The position numbers and the translations under genes were made by a program. A model generated the notes under the pieces. It was not told the DNA's origin and did not search any database. It saw only the letters and a list, made by a program, of their open reading frames with translations. DNA of 64,000 nucleotides from Clostridiales bacterium UBA1316 (GTDB lineage Bacteria > Bacillota > Clostridia > Oscillospirales > Oscillospiraceae): NCBI GenBank assembly GCA_002307055.1, contig DBTM01000036.1:53303-117302 (forward strand), in the 5' to 3' direction. This document shows, piece after piece, positions 36,143 to 44,418 of this stretch; position 1 is the first letter of the stretch; the number at the start of each line of letters is the position of its first letter.

Positions 36143-37270
36143 TTATTTAACCAAAGTGTTTTCAGCTTTCAAAGCTTTCACGAACTCACATAAATATGGA
36201 GCCGGTTTTGTAAATTCGCCGGTTTCTAATTTGAGACGCGCCGGGCACGACATACAATCATTAAAATAGCTACAGCTGTCGCATTCCTGACAAGAGGGAA
36301 CTTCATGACTTTTATTCCATATTTCTTGCCATGCGTTTTCAAAACCGACAGCGAGGGGATTGGCTTGAATATCGCTGAGCAATCCGCAGGGGAACAGCTT
36401 GCCCTCCCAAGAGAGCCAGAACGCACATTTTCCGGAAGTGCAGCGAAAAGCTGTTTTTTTGATTATTTTCGTGTCAGCGATTTTTTTAGCATTTTCAATA
36501 TGCCCATCTGACATTACGTCGTCAATGATAAGACTTGGGGCAGCATCTTTATTAAGATCATACAGATGCTTCATATAGTTGTTTGCTCTGACTTCGAAAC
36601 GAGCCATTTCCAGCGGAGTGAGTCTGTTTGCAACAGGATCAGTGCCGGAGCCTTCTCGTCTGGGGGTAATGTAGTTGACGATGCCCATGTTTTTCCCCAT
36701 GCTTCGTGCCAGATCGGCCAACTCTTCAAAGTCTTCGCTGTTTGCCTTTATGACTGTGGTCTTCAGCTCAACGCTTATGCCCGCATTAATCAATTTTTTA
36801 ATATTTGTAATGGTTTTGTCATAACCATCGGCACACTCGGTAACTTTTTCATATGTTGCAGCACTGGCACCGTAAACAGAGATGCTGACCTTCAAAGGAG
36901 GCTGCTTAGCCAAGCGCTGAATCATGTCGTCATTAAGTAAGGAACCATTGGTATAGAGAGTGATTATGAAGCCCATATTGCCTAAGGCTTCATAAATTTC
37001 CCAGAAATCCTTACGCATAAAAATTTCGCCGCCTGTTAAAACAAGAAACAAAACGCCGGCATCTCTCGCCTGCTTGCCCATATCAATCCATTGAGCTGTG
37101 GTAAGCTCTTTTTTAATGAGCGATTGATGCTCGCTCATCCCGCAAACATAACACATCTTGCAGCGAAAGTTACATCGGGAAGTCAATTCGAAAAATCCTG
37201 ACACAGGCTTACCCATAACAATGCCATTTTCAATAATACCGTTATACAAAACAGAGTATTTTAAAGCCAT
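36143..37270 (-). CDS. Radical SAM / SPASM peptide-modifying enzyme
   Basis: This 375-residue enzyme has a radical-SAM core with CNFRCKMCYVC (the CxxxCxxC set at about residues 33, 37 and 40) and GGEIFMRKDF. A SPASM domain near the end holds many Cys (CTSGKCAFWLSWEGKLFPCG and CQECDSCSYFNDCMSCPARL), likely binding auxiliary Fe-S clusters. Such enzymes make thioether, C-C or epimerised links in ribosomal peptides. It starts at ATG 37270 with TTGGAGG upstream and follows PqqD by 14 bases. Its substrate should be the two small peptides just downstream. Confidence 0.9.
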   Translation of the reverse strand: MALKYSVLYNGIIENGIVMGKPVSGFFELTSRCNFRCKMCYVCGMSEHQSLIKKELTTAQWIDMGKQARDAGVLFLVLTGGEIFMRKDFWEIYEALGNMGFIITLYTNGSLLNDDMIQRLAKQPPLKVSISVYGASAATYEKVTECADGYDKTITNIKKLINAGISVELKTTVIKANSEDFEELADLARSMGKNMGIVNYITPRREGSGTDPVANRLTPLEMARFEVRANNYMKHLYDLNKDAAPSLIIDDVMSDGHIENAKKIADTKIIKKTAFRCTSGKCAFWLSWEGKLFPCGLLSDIQANPLAVGFENAWQEIWNKSHEVPSCQECDSCSYFNDCMSCPARLKLETGEFTKPAPYLCEFVKALKAENTLVK

Positions 37271-37284
37271 GCTTCCTCCAAGTG

Positions 37285-37548
37285 CTATTCAAATAGTTGT
37301 TTGCTTGCGATGCTTTCAATAAAAGCATGAACATCGCTTTTGACTAACGCTTCGCTTGCATCATATTCTTTAAGCAATGCGCTTACCATGTCGTCCTCGG
37401 TGGCTCCCTGTTCGAGCATATGCCATAGGAATGCGCCGCTTTCACTTAGTGTCATAATATTATTAAATTCAACAACCATTGAACCTAAAGGAACAACTAT
37501 CCACTGCCCCGCAATTTCGCGTATCATGAAACCTGATTTGATCTTCAT
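37285..37548 (-). CDS. PqqD-family peptide-recognition protein
   Basis: This 87-residue protein has the PqqD/RRE fold that binds RiPP leader peptides. It has GFMIREIAGQWIVVPLGSMVV, LSESGAFLWHMLEQG and LLKEYDA, all typical of the family. It is the first gene of the minus-strand operon, 14 bases ahead of the radical-SAM gene. AAAGGA lies about eight bases before the ATG at 37548. Its job is to bring the leader to the modifying enzyme. Confidence 0.9.
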   Translation of the reverse strand: MKIKSGFMIREIAGQWIVVPLGSMVVEFNNIMTLSESGAFLWHMLEQGATEDDMVSALLKEYDASEALVKSDVHAFIESIASKQLFE

Positions 37549-38590
37549 ACATCTTGTCCTTTATAATATGTAAGTATAAATTGCTTACTTGCGGCATCAG
37601 CTTTAAACCTGAGTATGCCGCCTTATAATCACAATATAAGAGCTTTATGCTGCCACCGAATGGAAAAAATGGCACCAATTGAGACAGCTGTGGTACTTTA
37701 TAGTGAGTATAAAATATTATATACCACAAAATGTATTTGTCAACAGAAAGCGACCTTAAAATTTAAAACAATAAAAATAGTTCTAAAAATATAATGAGTT
37801 TTCTGATGATATACTTGGGTTCATATATGCTGATCAGGTTTTTCACGCAAGATGGAATGGCGGTTGTGAGTCCCTAATGAGATATTTGCAAAAATGCAAG
37901 TCCGTGGCAATAATTATTCAAAAACGCATTTTAGCAAATGTTTCGGGCGTGCAACAATCAAAATGGCTTGTAAATTATTGCTCTTATTCTATTTAATATT
38001 AATATATACATAAATCGAACAAAAAACAAGTGTTTTTATAAAAAAATATTCATATAATTCTTAAAAAGCTGCAGCACGGATTGTTTGAATTGCCGGTTGC
38101 CAGCATATTTATTTTACTATAACATTCTTTTTATGCATAAAAAAGAGCATATAGATTCAAAAATATGAGAAAAAATGAGAAAAGTCTCAAATTATATCGA
38201 GAAATATCATAATTATGAGAAATTAATTTTATTAAGAACCATTTATAAAAATATTACAAAAAGCAGTAAAAAAATACATGCGCGCGCCGCTGTATCAGAA
38301 GACGCTTGTTCAGCCATAACCGCTCAGCGCCTACCTGACCCGGACGATTCTATGAATGCGCCTATACTCAGCTTATAACCGGCGAATAAGGACAAATATA
38401 ATGGTAATCTCTTGAATATTGCGTGATGTATTGTTATTATACTAAATATATAAAGTATATTTTAAAGCCTATACGCTTAAGAATGACGGAGTATCTCAAT
38501 AAAAATCATGAATGGCATGAAAAGGGTTAGCTTCTTGAGCTGTACCGATGCTATTATACAGAAAAATATAGAATGGTTGGTGTACATATT
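37549..38590. other. Long AT-rich intergenic region
   Basis: Between the divergent PqqD and Ugd genes lie about 1,040 bases. The left part holds the RiPP promoter and leader. The right part has TTGAAT (38412-38417) and TATTAT (38435-38440), 17 bases apart, a likely promoter for the Ugd gene. A GC-richer patch at about 38275-38385 lies in an AT-rich surrounding but has no convincing gene. I see nothing else recognisable. Confidence 0.6.
37689..37743 (-). promoter_or_regulatory. RiPP operon promoter with an inverted repeat
   Basis: On the minus strand TTGACA (37738-37743) and TATAAT (37716-37721) match consensus perfectly with a 16-base spacer. TGTGGTA (37689-37695) and TACCACA (37722-37728) form an inverted pair around the -10 and start site, centres 33 bases apart, which suggests an operator. 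About 160 bases of leader follow to the PqqD start; they contain a GCGGCAT/ATGCCGC hairpin at about 37591-37622. Confidence 0.6.
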
Positions 38591-39931
38591 ATGAATATCA
38601 CGATTACAGGTACCGGTTATGTCGGGCTTGTCGCAGGCGTATGCTTTGCCGAGGTTGGCCATCATGTAATCTGCTGTGATATCGATGAAAATCGAATCAA
38701 GCTTTTGAGTCAGGGTGTTTCCCCAATCTATGAAGCGGATCTGGATGATTTGCTTAAGAAAAATCTGGAGAACGGCAGAATCAGCTTTACGACGAGCTGT
38801 GAAGCTGCTTATAGAGAAACAGAGGCTATCTTCATCGGTGTCGGGACGCCTGAACAGCCTGATGGATCAGCCAACCTGTCCTATATTGCAACAGTGGCGC
38901 GGCAGATCGCCGAAACCATCGAAAAAGATTGCCTTGTCGTTGTGAAGTCTACGGTACCGGTTGGGACAAACGATAAGGTGGAACAGTTTATCAACGATTT
39001 TCTGCCGGATAAGCATAATGGCTGCGACGGCGGTAAAAAGCTCAAGGTCGAGGTCGCTTCTAATCCCGAGTTTCTGGCACAGGGTACGGCGGTTCACGAT
39101 ACGCTGCATGCCTCGAGAATCATCATTGGAACAAATAGCAAATGGGCAGAAGAAATGCTTATGAAAATTTATAAGCCGTTTAATCTCCCTATTGTGTCAG
39201 TCTCACGCCGGTCAGCGGAAATGACAAAGTACGCCTCGAATGATTTTCTGGCATTGAAAATATCCTATATGAATGATATTGCCAATTTGTGCGAGCTTGT
39301 CGGTGCCGACATTCAAGATGTGGCGAAGGGGATGTCCTTCGATGAGAGAATCGGCAGCAGATTCTTAAACGCCGGTATCGGCTATGGCGGTTCATGCTTC
39401 CCGAAAGATACGAAGGCTCTTGAGCATTTGGCAGATGAGCACGGGTATAAGCTCAGAACAGTAAAGGCTGCGATTGATGTCAACAGCGATCAAAAAACGA
39501 TTCTGTTTAAAAAGGCCTGTAAGCGGCTGATTACCTTCAGCGGATTAAAGGTAGCTGTTCTCGGCTTGACCTTTAAACCCGGAACCGACGATCTGCGCGA
39601 AGCAGCGTCACTTGTTAATATTCCTCTTTTATTAGAGCAAGGGGCGGAAATATACGCCTACGATCCTGTGGGAATCGACAATTTTAAGAAAGTATATGCT
39701 GAAGGCGGTCATGGTCGCGGCAGCATTAAATATGTCACAAACACCGATGAAGCACTGGAAAAGGCGAATGTGTGCTTTATATTCACCGAATGGAAAACCG
39801 TCATAGAAACTCAGCCGGAGATGTATAAGAAGCTCATGAAAACGCCGCTTGTTTATGACGGCAGAAACATTTACAGTGTTATAGAGATGAAGGATGCCGG
39901 CGTTGAGTACTATTCGATCGGAAGAATATAA
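38591..39931 (+). CDS. ugd: UDP-glucose 6-dehydrogenase
   Basis: This protein of about 446 residues oxidises UDP-glucose to UDP-glucuronate. The NAD motif is ITGTGYVGLVAGVCFAEVG, the catalytic Cys is in GIGYGGSCFPKD, and LTFKPGTDDLREAAS matches the dimer-interface region of the family. The following gene encodes a UDP-glucuronate epimerase-like protein, so the pair supplies uronic acids to the polymer. The ATG at 38591 gives the normal family start; the ATG at 38573 would add six residues. Confidence 0.93.
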   Translation: MNITITGTGYVGLVAGVCFAEVGHHVICCDIDENRIKLLSQGVSPIYEADLDDLLKKNLENGRISFTTSCEAAYRETEAIFIGVGTPEQPDGSANLSYIATVARQIAETIEKDCLVVVKSTVPVGTNDKVEQFINDFLPDKHNGCDGGKKLKVEVASNPEFLAQGTAVHDTLHASRIIIGTNSKWAEEMLMKIYKPFNLPIVSVSRRSAEMTKYASNDFLALKISYMNDIANLCELVGADIQDVAKGMSFDERIGSRFLNAGIGYGGSCFPKDTKALEHLADEHGYKLRTVKAAIDVNSDQKTILFKKACKRLITFSGLKVAVLGLTFKPGTDDLREAASLVNIPLLLEQGAEIYAYDPVGIDNFKKVYAEGGHGRGSIKYVTNTDEALEKANVCFIFTEWKTVIETQPEMYKKLMKTPLVYDGRNIYSVIEMKDAGVEYYSIGRI

Positions 39932-39953
39932 GAAACAAAGGAGAGAGCGCACA

Positions 39954-40955
39954 ATGAGCGAGATACATAAACCGATTAAAACGTGCCTTGTCACCGGCGG
40001 AGCCGGATTTGTCGGCTCCCATGCCTGTGAGGCGCTGCTCCGAAACGGATATGACGTTTACAGTGTTGATAGTTTCAGCGAATATTATAATCCGCAATAC
40101 AAGCGGGTGAATATACGGGAAGTTGAAAGAACGGCCGTAAGTGCAGGCCGGCAATTTAAAGTATTTGAAGGCGATATCAGGGATTGGGCTTTTTTGGACG
40201 GTGTTTTTTCGGAAGCCAGACCTGATATGGTGATCCATCTTGCCGCATGCGCCGGTGTCCGGCCGTCGATAGCTGATCCCAAGTTATATGCGGATGTCAA
40301 TATCGGCGGCACAATGAATATTCTGGAATGTCTGAAAAAATACGAAATCAAAAGACATATATTTGCCTCATCTTCTTCCGTTTACGGTAATAACGACAAG
40401 GTACCTTTCTCGGAAAGCGATTCGGTTGATAACCCGATTTCACCGTATGCCGCGACGAAAAAAGCAGGTGAGCTTATTTGCTACACCTACCATCATCTTT
40501 ATCATATCAATACGGCCTGCCTGCGGTTTTTTACAGTCTATGGGCCGAGGCAGCGCCCTGATTTGGCAATTTATAAATTTACGAAGCTGATTATTGAAGG
40601 TCAAACCATACCGTTCTATGGAGACGGTTCGACAAAACGTGATTATACATATATCGACGACATAGTAGACGGAATCATGAAAGCCTGCAAGTGGATTGAC
40701 TCTCCTGAGAAGAGATACGGTATCTTTAATCTCGGCGAATCCAATACCATTTCATTATCTCATATGATTGAGACGATTGAGAACGAGCTGAAATTGAAAG
40801 CGAAGCTGGACTGCCAGCCAATTCAGCCGGGAGACGTCAATATTACTTACGCTGATATTTCGAAAGCGCAAAAGGTTCTTGGGTATAGACCTAAAACCAA
40901 CTTCGAAGAGGGTATTGCATTATTCGTTGACTGGTATAAAAAGAACCGGTTATAA
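39954..40955 (+). CDS. UDP-glucuronate 4-epimerase-like SDR protein
   Basis: This SDR of about 333 residues is like CapI/UDP-glucuronate 4-epimerases. The NAD motif is VTGGAGFVGSHACEALL, the YxxxK pair is in SPYAATKKAGEL, and FFTVYGPRQRPDLA is typical of uronate epimerases. It is 22 bases after Ugd, whose product it could turn into UDP-galacturonate. The ATG at 39954 is chosen because AAAGGAGAG lies about eight to ten bases upstream. The exact epimer is inferred. Confidence 0.87.
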   Translation: MSEIHKPIKTCLVTGGAGFVGSHACEALLRNGYDVYSVDSFSEYYNPQYKRVNIREVERTAVSAGRQFKVFEGDIRDWAFLDGVFSEARPDMVIHLAACAGVRPSIADPKLYADVNIGGTMNILECLKKYEIKRHIFASSSSVYGNNDKVPFSESDSVDNPISPYAATKKAGELICYTYHHLYHINTACLRFFTVYGPRQRPDLAIYKFTKLIIEGQTIPFYGDGSTKRDYTYIDDIVDGIMKACKWIDSPEKRYGIFNLGESNTISLSHMIETIENELKLKAKLDCQPIQPGDVNITYADISKAQKVLGYRPKTNFEEGIALFVDWYKKNRL

Positions 40956-40982
40956 ATATACGAACACGAACGGCAAAAACAG

Positions 40983-42002
40983 CTAACTTTCCAGGTATTT
41001 CTGAATCAGATCAGAATTTTTTTCCAAATCAGGCAAAAGCACATCCATGCCGCGGATGACGGGGGACGAATATGTGCCGTCCGCCGGTATTCGGTATTTT
41101 TCCACACCGTTTATGCCGTTTTGCATAACAGTCAAGCAATAACTTAGAATTTTTGTTTTGGACATGTCGGTCGTCAGATATGGCAGGAGAACATCGACCA
41201 TCTTGAGCTGATCGGAGGCGCTTAAGGCCAGAATTTTATCAATGATCAGATTCATGACATTGCGCTGCCGCTCGGTTCGTTCATAATCGGCATTTCCGAC
41301 ATAACGGATTCTGGAATAGTCCAGGGCTTGTGCGCCGTCTAAATGGTTAAGCCCGGAATGGATATTCCAAGTGCTGGTTCTTTTATTCAAATATGCAGCA
41401 TCGTAAGCAGTGATGTTGATGTCTATGCCGCCTAGTGTATCAACAACCTTTGTAAAGCCATCGAAATCCACTGCAAAATTGCCGTCGATCCCGACACCGA
41501 AATTCTGCAGAATCGTCATATCCAGCAAATCAAGACCGCCGAACTGATAGGCGGCATTGATTCGGTTATCACTGTATCCCGGAATTTGAACATACATGTC
41601 GCGCATGAGGGAAATAAGCTTAACCGTCTTTTGCTTCATATTATAACTTAGTATAATCATGGAATCAGAGCGTTGGCGCGGCTGATTCGGGCGGCGATCC
41701 TGCCCGATGAGCAGAATATTAATGTAATCCTGGTTGCGAAGGGGCTTGATGCCGGTTGGCCATTTAACGTCATTTGGGTTGATTACCGGCGCGCTGCTGT
41801 TTATGGGTTCTTGATCTTCTGTATCGAAGACCTCGTTTGCCGGTGCGATCGTCGCACCAGGTTCGTATTTTTTCATTTTTGATAATTCAGTGAAAACAAA
41901 TATAGCGCTCGTCAAAGCACAAACAAAAAGAACAGAAAGAATAATCAAGGTGATTTTTCGTATTCTTTTTTTTGGTGGTTTATTACTCTGCTTATTGTCC
42001 AT
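40983..42002 (-). CDS. LytR-CpsA-Psr (LCP) family attachment enzyme
   Basis: This 339-residue protein has a short cytosolic N-terminus, one membrane helix (ITLIILSVLFVCALTSAIFV) and an extracellular LCP domain with INILLIGQDRRPNQPRQRSDSMIILSYN, LMRDMYVQIPGYSDNRINAAYQFGG and RIRYVGNADYERTERQRNV. The Arg and Asp residues that bind pyrophosphate lipid are present. LCP enzymes move polysaccharide from undecaprenyl pyrophosphate to the cell wall, so this may attach the polymer made here. It is convergent with the epimerase gene. Confidence 0.9.
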   Translation of the reverse strand: MDNKQSNKPPKKRIRKITLIILSVLFVCALTSAIFVFTELSKMKKYEPGATIAPANEVFDTEDQEPINSSAPVINPNDVKWPTGIKPLRNQDYINILLIGQDRRPNQPRQRSDSMIILSYNMKQKTVKLISLMRDMYVQIPGYSDNRINAAYQFGGLDLLDMTILQNFGVGIDGNFAVDFDGFTKVVDTLGGIDINITAYDAAYLNKRTSTWNIHSGLNHLDGAQALDYSRIRYVGNADYERTERQRNVMNLIIDKILALSASDQLKMVDVLLPYLTTDMSKTKILSYCLTVMQNGINGVEKYRIPADGTYSSPVIRGMDVLLPDLEKNSDLIQKYLES

Positions 42003-42159
42003 ATATAAAAAAGCCTCGTATATTCATATGTTATAATCTATTTTATCGTGATACATAATGAATAATTAATAGTGCAATCGCAATAAATACCGAAATTCTA
42101 TTCTGTTTCGATGATTTGCCAGCAAACCGTGAGGGATACTGTTTGTGTTATCTGTGCAG

Positions 42160-42204
42160 AAAGCCGCCTGCCCAAGAAAATTATTCTTTGACAGGCGGTT
42201 TTAT
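42160..42204. terminator. Hairpin terminator downstream of the UroD-like gene
   Basis: AAGCCGCCTG and CAGGCGGTTTT pair around an AT-rich loop. It lies just past the end of the minus-strand UroD-like gene. Confidence 0.65.
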
Positions 42205-42208
42205 CACG

Positions 42209-43198
42209 TTATTTGAAAATTTCTGCGGACGCTTTGTCAATCTCTTCCATGACGGCTGCATAGACGCCGGGATAGATGCTCGCCGGATCACCCATGGTGG
42301 TGCAGGGAATGAAGTATTTTGGCCCGTACTCACGGCAGACGTTAAACACGATGTCGTGGATGGTGTCACGTGACCAGTTCTCCCTGTCGACCTTTCCGTT
42401 GTCGATACCGCCCATGATAGTGAGCTGTTTACCGTACTTTTTGATGATCTCGCCGATGTTGTTTGTTGACATGCAGCCCTGCCAGACGTCCATGCCCATC
42501 TCAATCATATAGGGTACAAGGTTCTCTCCGTATGAATCCGTGTGATGGACGATGCACTCGACGCCGTGGGTCTTGTAATACCCATAAATTTTCTTGTAAG
42601 CGGGCAGGAGAAATTCCTCGAACATGGCCGGGGACACGAAGGATGAGGTCTGGCTGCCCCAGTCGTCATGATGGAAGAGGGCGTCAGGCTTAATGTATTT
42701 GCAAATCTGCTCGGCATTTTCAAGCTCCCAATCGGTGATCATATCGATAATCTCGTGCATCTCATCGGGGTTTGTGTAAAAAGCCGTCAGGCAGTTGGTT
42801 ATCTCAAGCAGGTAGTGGCTCATCTCAAAAACGCCCGGCGCGACAAACGGCGCGACGAAGTATTCGTTCCTGTCGATTGCCGCCACCTGTGCCACTGTCG
42901 TCGCCCATAACTCCTCAGGGAAAATGGCGCTCGGGCGTGTGACATAGTCTTTCCAGTGCTCAATGTCCTGGATTACAATGTGCGCCTTGTCATGCACAGG
43001 GAATGGTCCCGGTGCGTTGGCGGGAAAGCTGAGGGTGACACCCCATCTGTTTTTTACAGCGGGTCCGCCTTTCATCGGAAAAGCGTCGGTCATTGTGTGG
43101 GGGGTATATACCAGCGAAAGCGCCTCATAACCTTTTACGAAGCGATCAGGCTTTCCGCCCCGCATAGCTTCCACCATATTCTGTCTTTTTGTAAGCAT
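42209..43198 (-). CDS. Uroporphyrinogen-decarboxylase-like (corrinoid methyltransferase family) protein
   Basis: This 329-residue protein has the UroD TIM-barrel fold used also by MtaA/MtbA/CmuA-like methyltransferases. The features HHDDWGSQTSSFVSPAMFEEF, CIVHHTDSYGENLVPYMIEMG and IMGGIDNGKVDRE fit the non-heme-pathway branch, with His/Cys candidates for zinc. Such proteins move methyl groups from corrinoid proteins, but none is encoded next to it, so the substrate is open. AAGGAGG lies before the ATG at 43198. The 334-base gap to 43533 is AT-rich. Confidence 0.75.
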   Translation of the reverse strand: MLTKRQNMVEAMRGGKPDRFVKGYEALSLVYTPHTMTDAFPMKGGPAVKNRWGVTLSFPANAPGPFPVHDKAHIVIQDIEHWKDYVTRPSAIFPEELWATTVAQVAAIDRNEYFVAPFVAPGVFEMSHYLLEITNCLTAFYTNPDEMHEIIDMITDWELENAEQICKYIKPDALFHHDDWGSQTSSFVSPAMFEEFLLPAYKKIYGYYKTHGVECIVHHTDSYGENLVPYMIEMGMDVWQGCMSTNNIGEIIKKYGKQLTIMGGIDNGKVDRENWSRDTIHDIVFNVCREYGPKYFIPCTTMGDPASIYPGVYAAVMEEIDKASAEIFK

Positions 43199-43431
43199 TT
43201 TTCCTCCTTGAATATCTCAGCGTTTTTTTGTTCAGAAGTAAGCTGTTTGACTGGCGTTCTATAACTCGAATTTTATATGAATAAAGTTATAGCATTTTAT
43301 GACGGTTGTCAATATGCCGAATGAACATCTGAGGGCAGATTATCAGTTGTTAAGCATCTGAATGCAATTGAACTGTCGCTAAAAATATTGCCATTAAGAG
43401 ATCATTAAGCTGATATTCAATGCAATAAGTA

Positions 43432-43459
43432 TTGATAATGTGTTTAAATATGGTATTCT
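43432..43459 (+). promoter_or_regulatory. Weak candidate promoter of the CheR-like gene
   Basis: TTGATA (43432-43437) and TATTCT (43454-43459) are 16 bases apart, about 75 bases before the likely start. This is a weaker call than the others in the window. Confidence 0.35.
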
Positions 43460-43532
43460 GAATTTAATTAATCGTGTACCGATTGAGTATATCATGGACC
43501 AGACGAGCCGAGCTCGAAGAGGTGGAGTACAT

Positions 43533-44306
43533 ATGATGTTGAAAAAAATAAAAAATATGATTGCTCAGAAGCGGAATTCCGGAAATAGGTTCATAAAACT
43601 ATCAGTTTCTGTTTTAACTCATATTTACCACATGCCTCGATTTGTTAAAAGAATTTGTTTTGACCCGGATTTTCGTTATGTTCGAATTATGCGCCTGTTC
43701 CATCCAAACCTGGTTCATCAAACGACACCGGTGACATGCTCAAACAGGTACCCGGAGGTTTTTATTGAATGCCTGGGTTATTTCGCAGGTACGGAAAACA
43801 TCAGAATATTATCCTTTGGGTGTTCGACAGGCGAGGAGGTATTGACGCTGCGGGAGTATTTCCCGCATGCGACAATTGTTGGCGCGGATATAAACAAAAG
43901 GAGTTTGAAAACATGCCGTAAGCTGCCTGTTGACGAGAAAATATCATTTGTTTATTCGACACCTAAAAATCTGAAGGAACTCGGTACCTTCGACGCTATA
44001 TTTTGTATGGCGGTCTTCCAGAGAACACCGCATCATATCGCCAATGCAGGAATCACAGACATCTCCGAATTATATCCGTTCGACAAATTTGAAAAGCAGA
44101 TTGTCTTCCTGCGAGATATGATTAATCCTCAAGGCTTGCTCATCGTGCACTTCGCACAGTATTCTCTGGCGGATACATGCGCAGCCTCCGGCTTCAAGGC
44201 ATATGGGAATTGTACACAGATAACGTATGGGCTTCCGGTGTTTGACAAAAACTGCAAATTAATCGAAGATGCGCCGCCGTTTCATTCGATTTATATCAAA
44301 GTATAA
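43533..44306 (+). CDS. CheR-like SAM methyltransferase domain protein
   Basis: This protein of about 257 residues resembles the C-terminal domain of CheR-type methyltransferases. The SAM motif is ILSFGCSTGEEVLTLREYF, followed by IVGADINKRSLKTCR and IFCMAVFQRTP. It lacks the N-terminal CheR helical domain, so it may not act on chemoreceptors. GGAG lies five bases before the ATG at 43533. A terminator follows. Its substrate is unknown. Confidence 0.7.
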   Translation: MMLKKIKNMIAQKRNSGNRFIKLSVSVLTHIYHMPRFVKRICFDPDFRYVRIMRLFHPNLVHQTTPVTCSNRYPEVFIECLGYFAGTENIRILSFGCSTGEEVLTLREYFPHATIVGADINKRSLKTCRKLPVDEKISFVYSTPKNLKELGTFDAIFCMAVFQRTPHHIANAGITDISELYPFDKFEKQIVFLRDMINPQGLLIVHFAQYSLADTCAASGFKAYGNCTQITYGLPVFDKNCKLIEDAPPFHSIYIKV

Positions 44307-44367
44307 ACCTGCCCAGCTCATTTATTGCAGCGATGAGACAGCATATATACTTTTATGGGCAAATATG

Positions 44368-44402
44368 AACACCTGAAGCATTTACGCTTCAGGTGTTTTA
44401 AT
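44368..44402. terminator. Bidirectional terminator
   Basis: AACACCTGAAGC (44368-44379) and GCTTCAGGTGTT (44386-44397) form a perfect 12-bp stem, with TTAATTCTTT after it. It lies between two convergent genes. Confidence 0.85.
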
Positions 44403-44418
44403 TCTTTGACTTTTTGAT

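Noticed and set aside
37840..37930. Possible structured RNA in the PqqD-Ugd gap
   Set aside because: There is a small TTGCA/TGCAA hairpin, but no known riboswitch core could be matched and no gene follows at a sensible distance.
38175..38378. 67-residue ORF in the long intergenic region
   Set aside because: There is no ribosome-binding site, the composition changes abruptly halfway and no known family pattern is visible.
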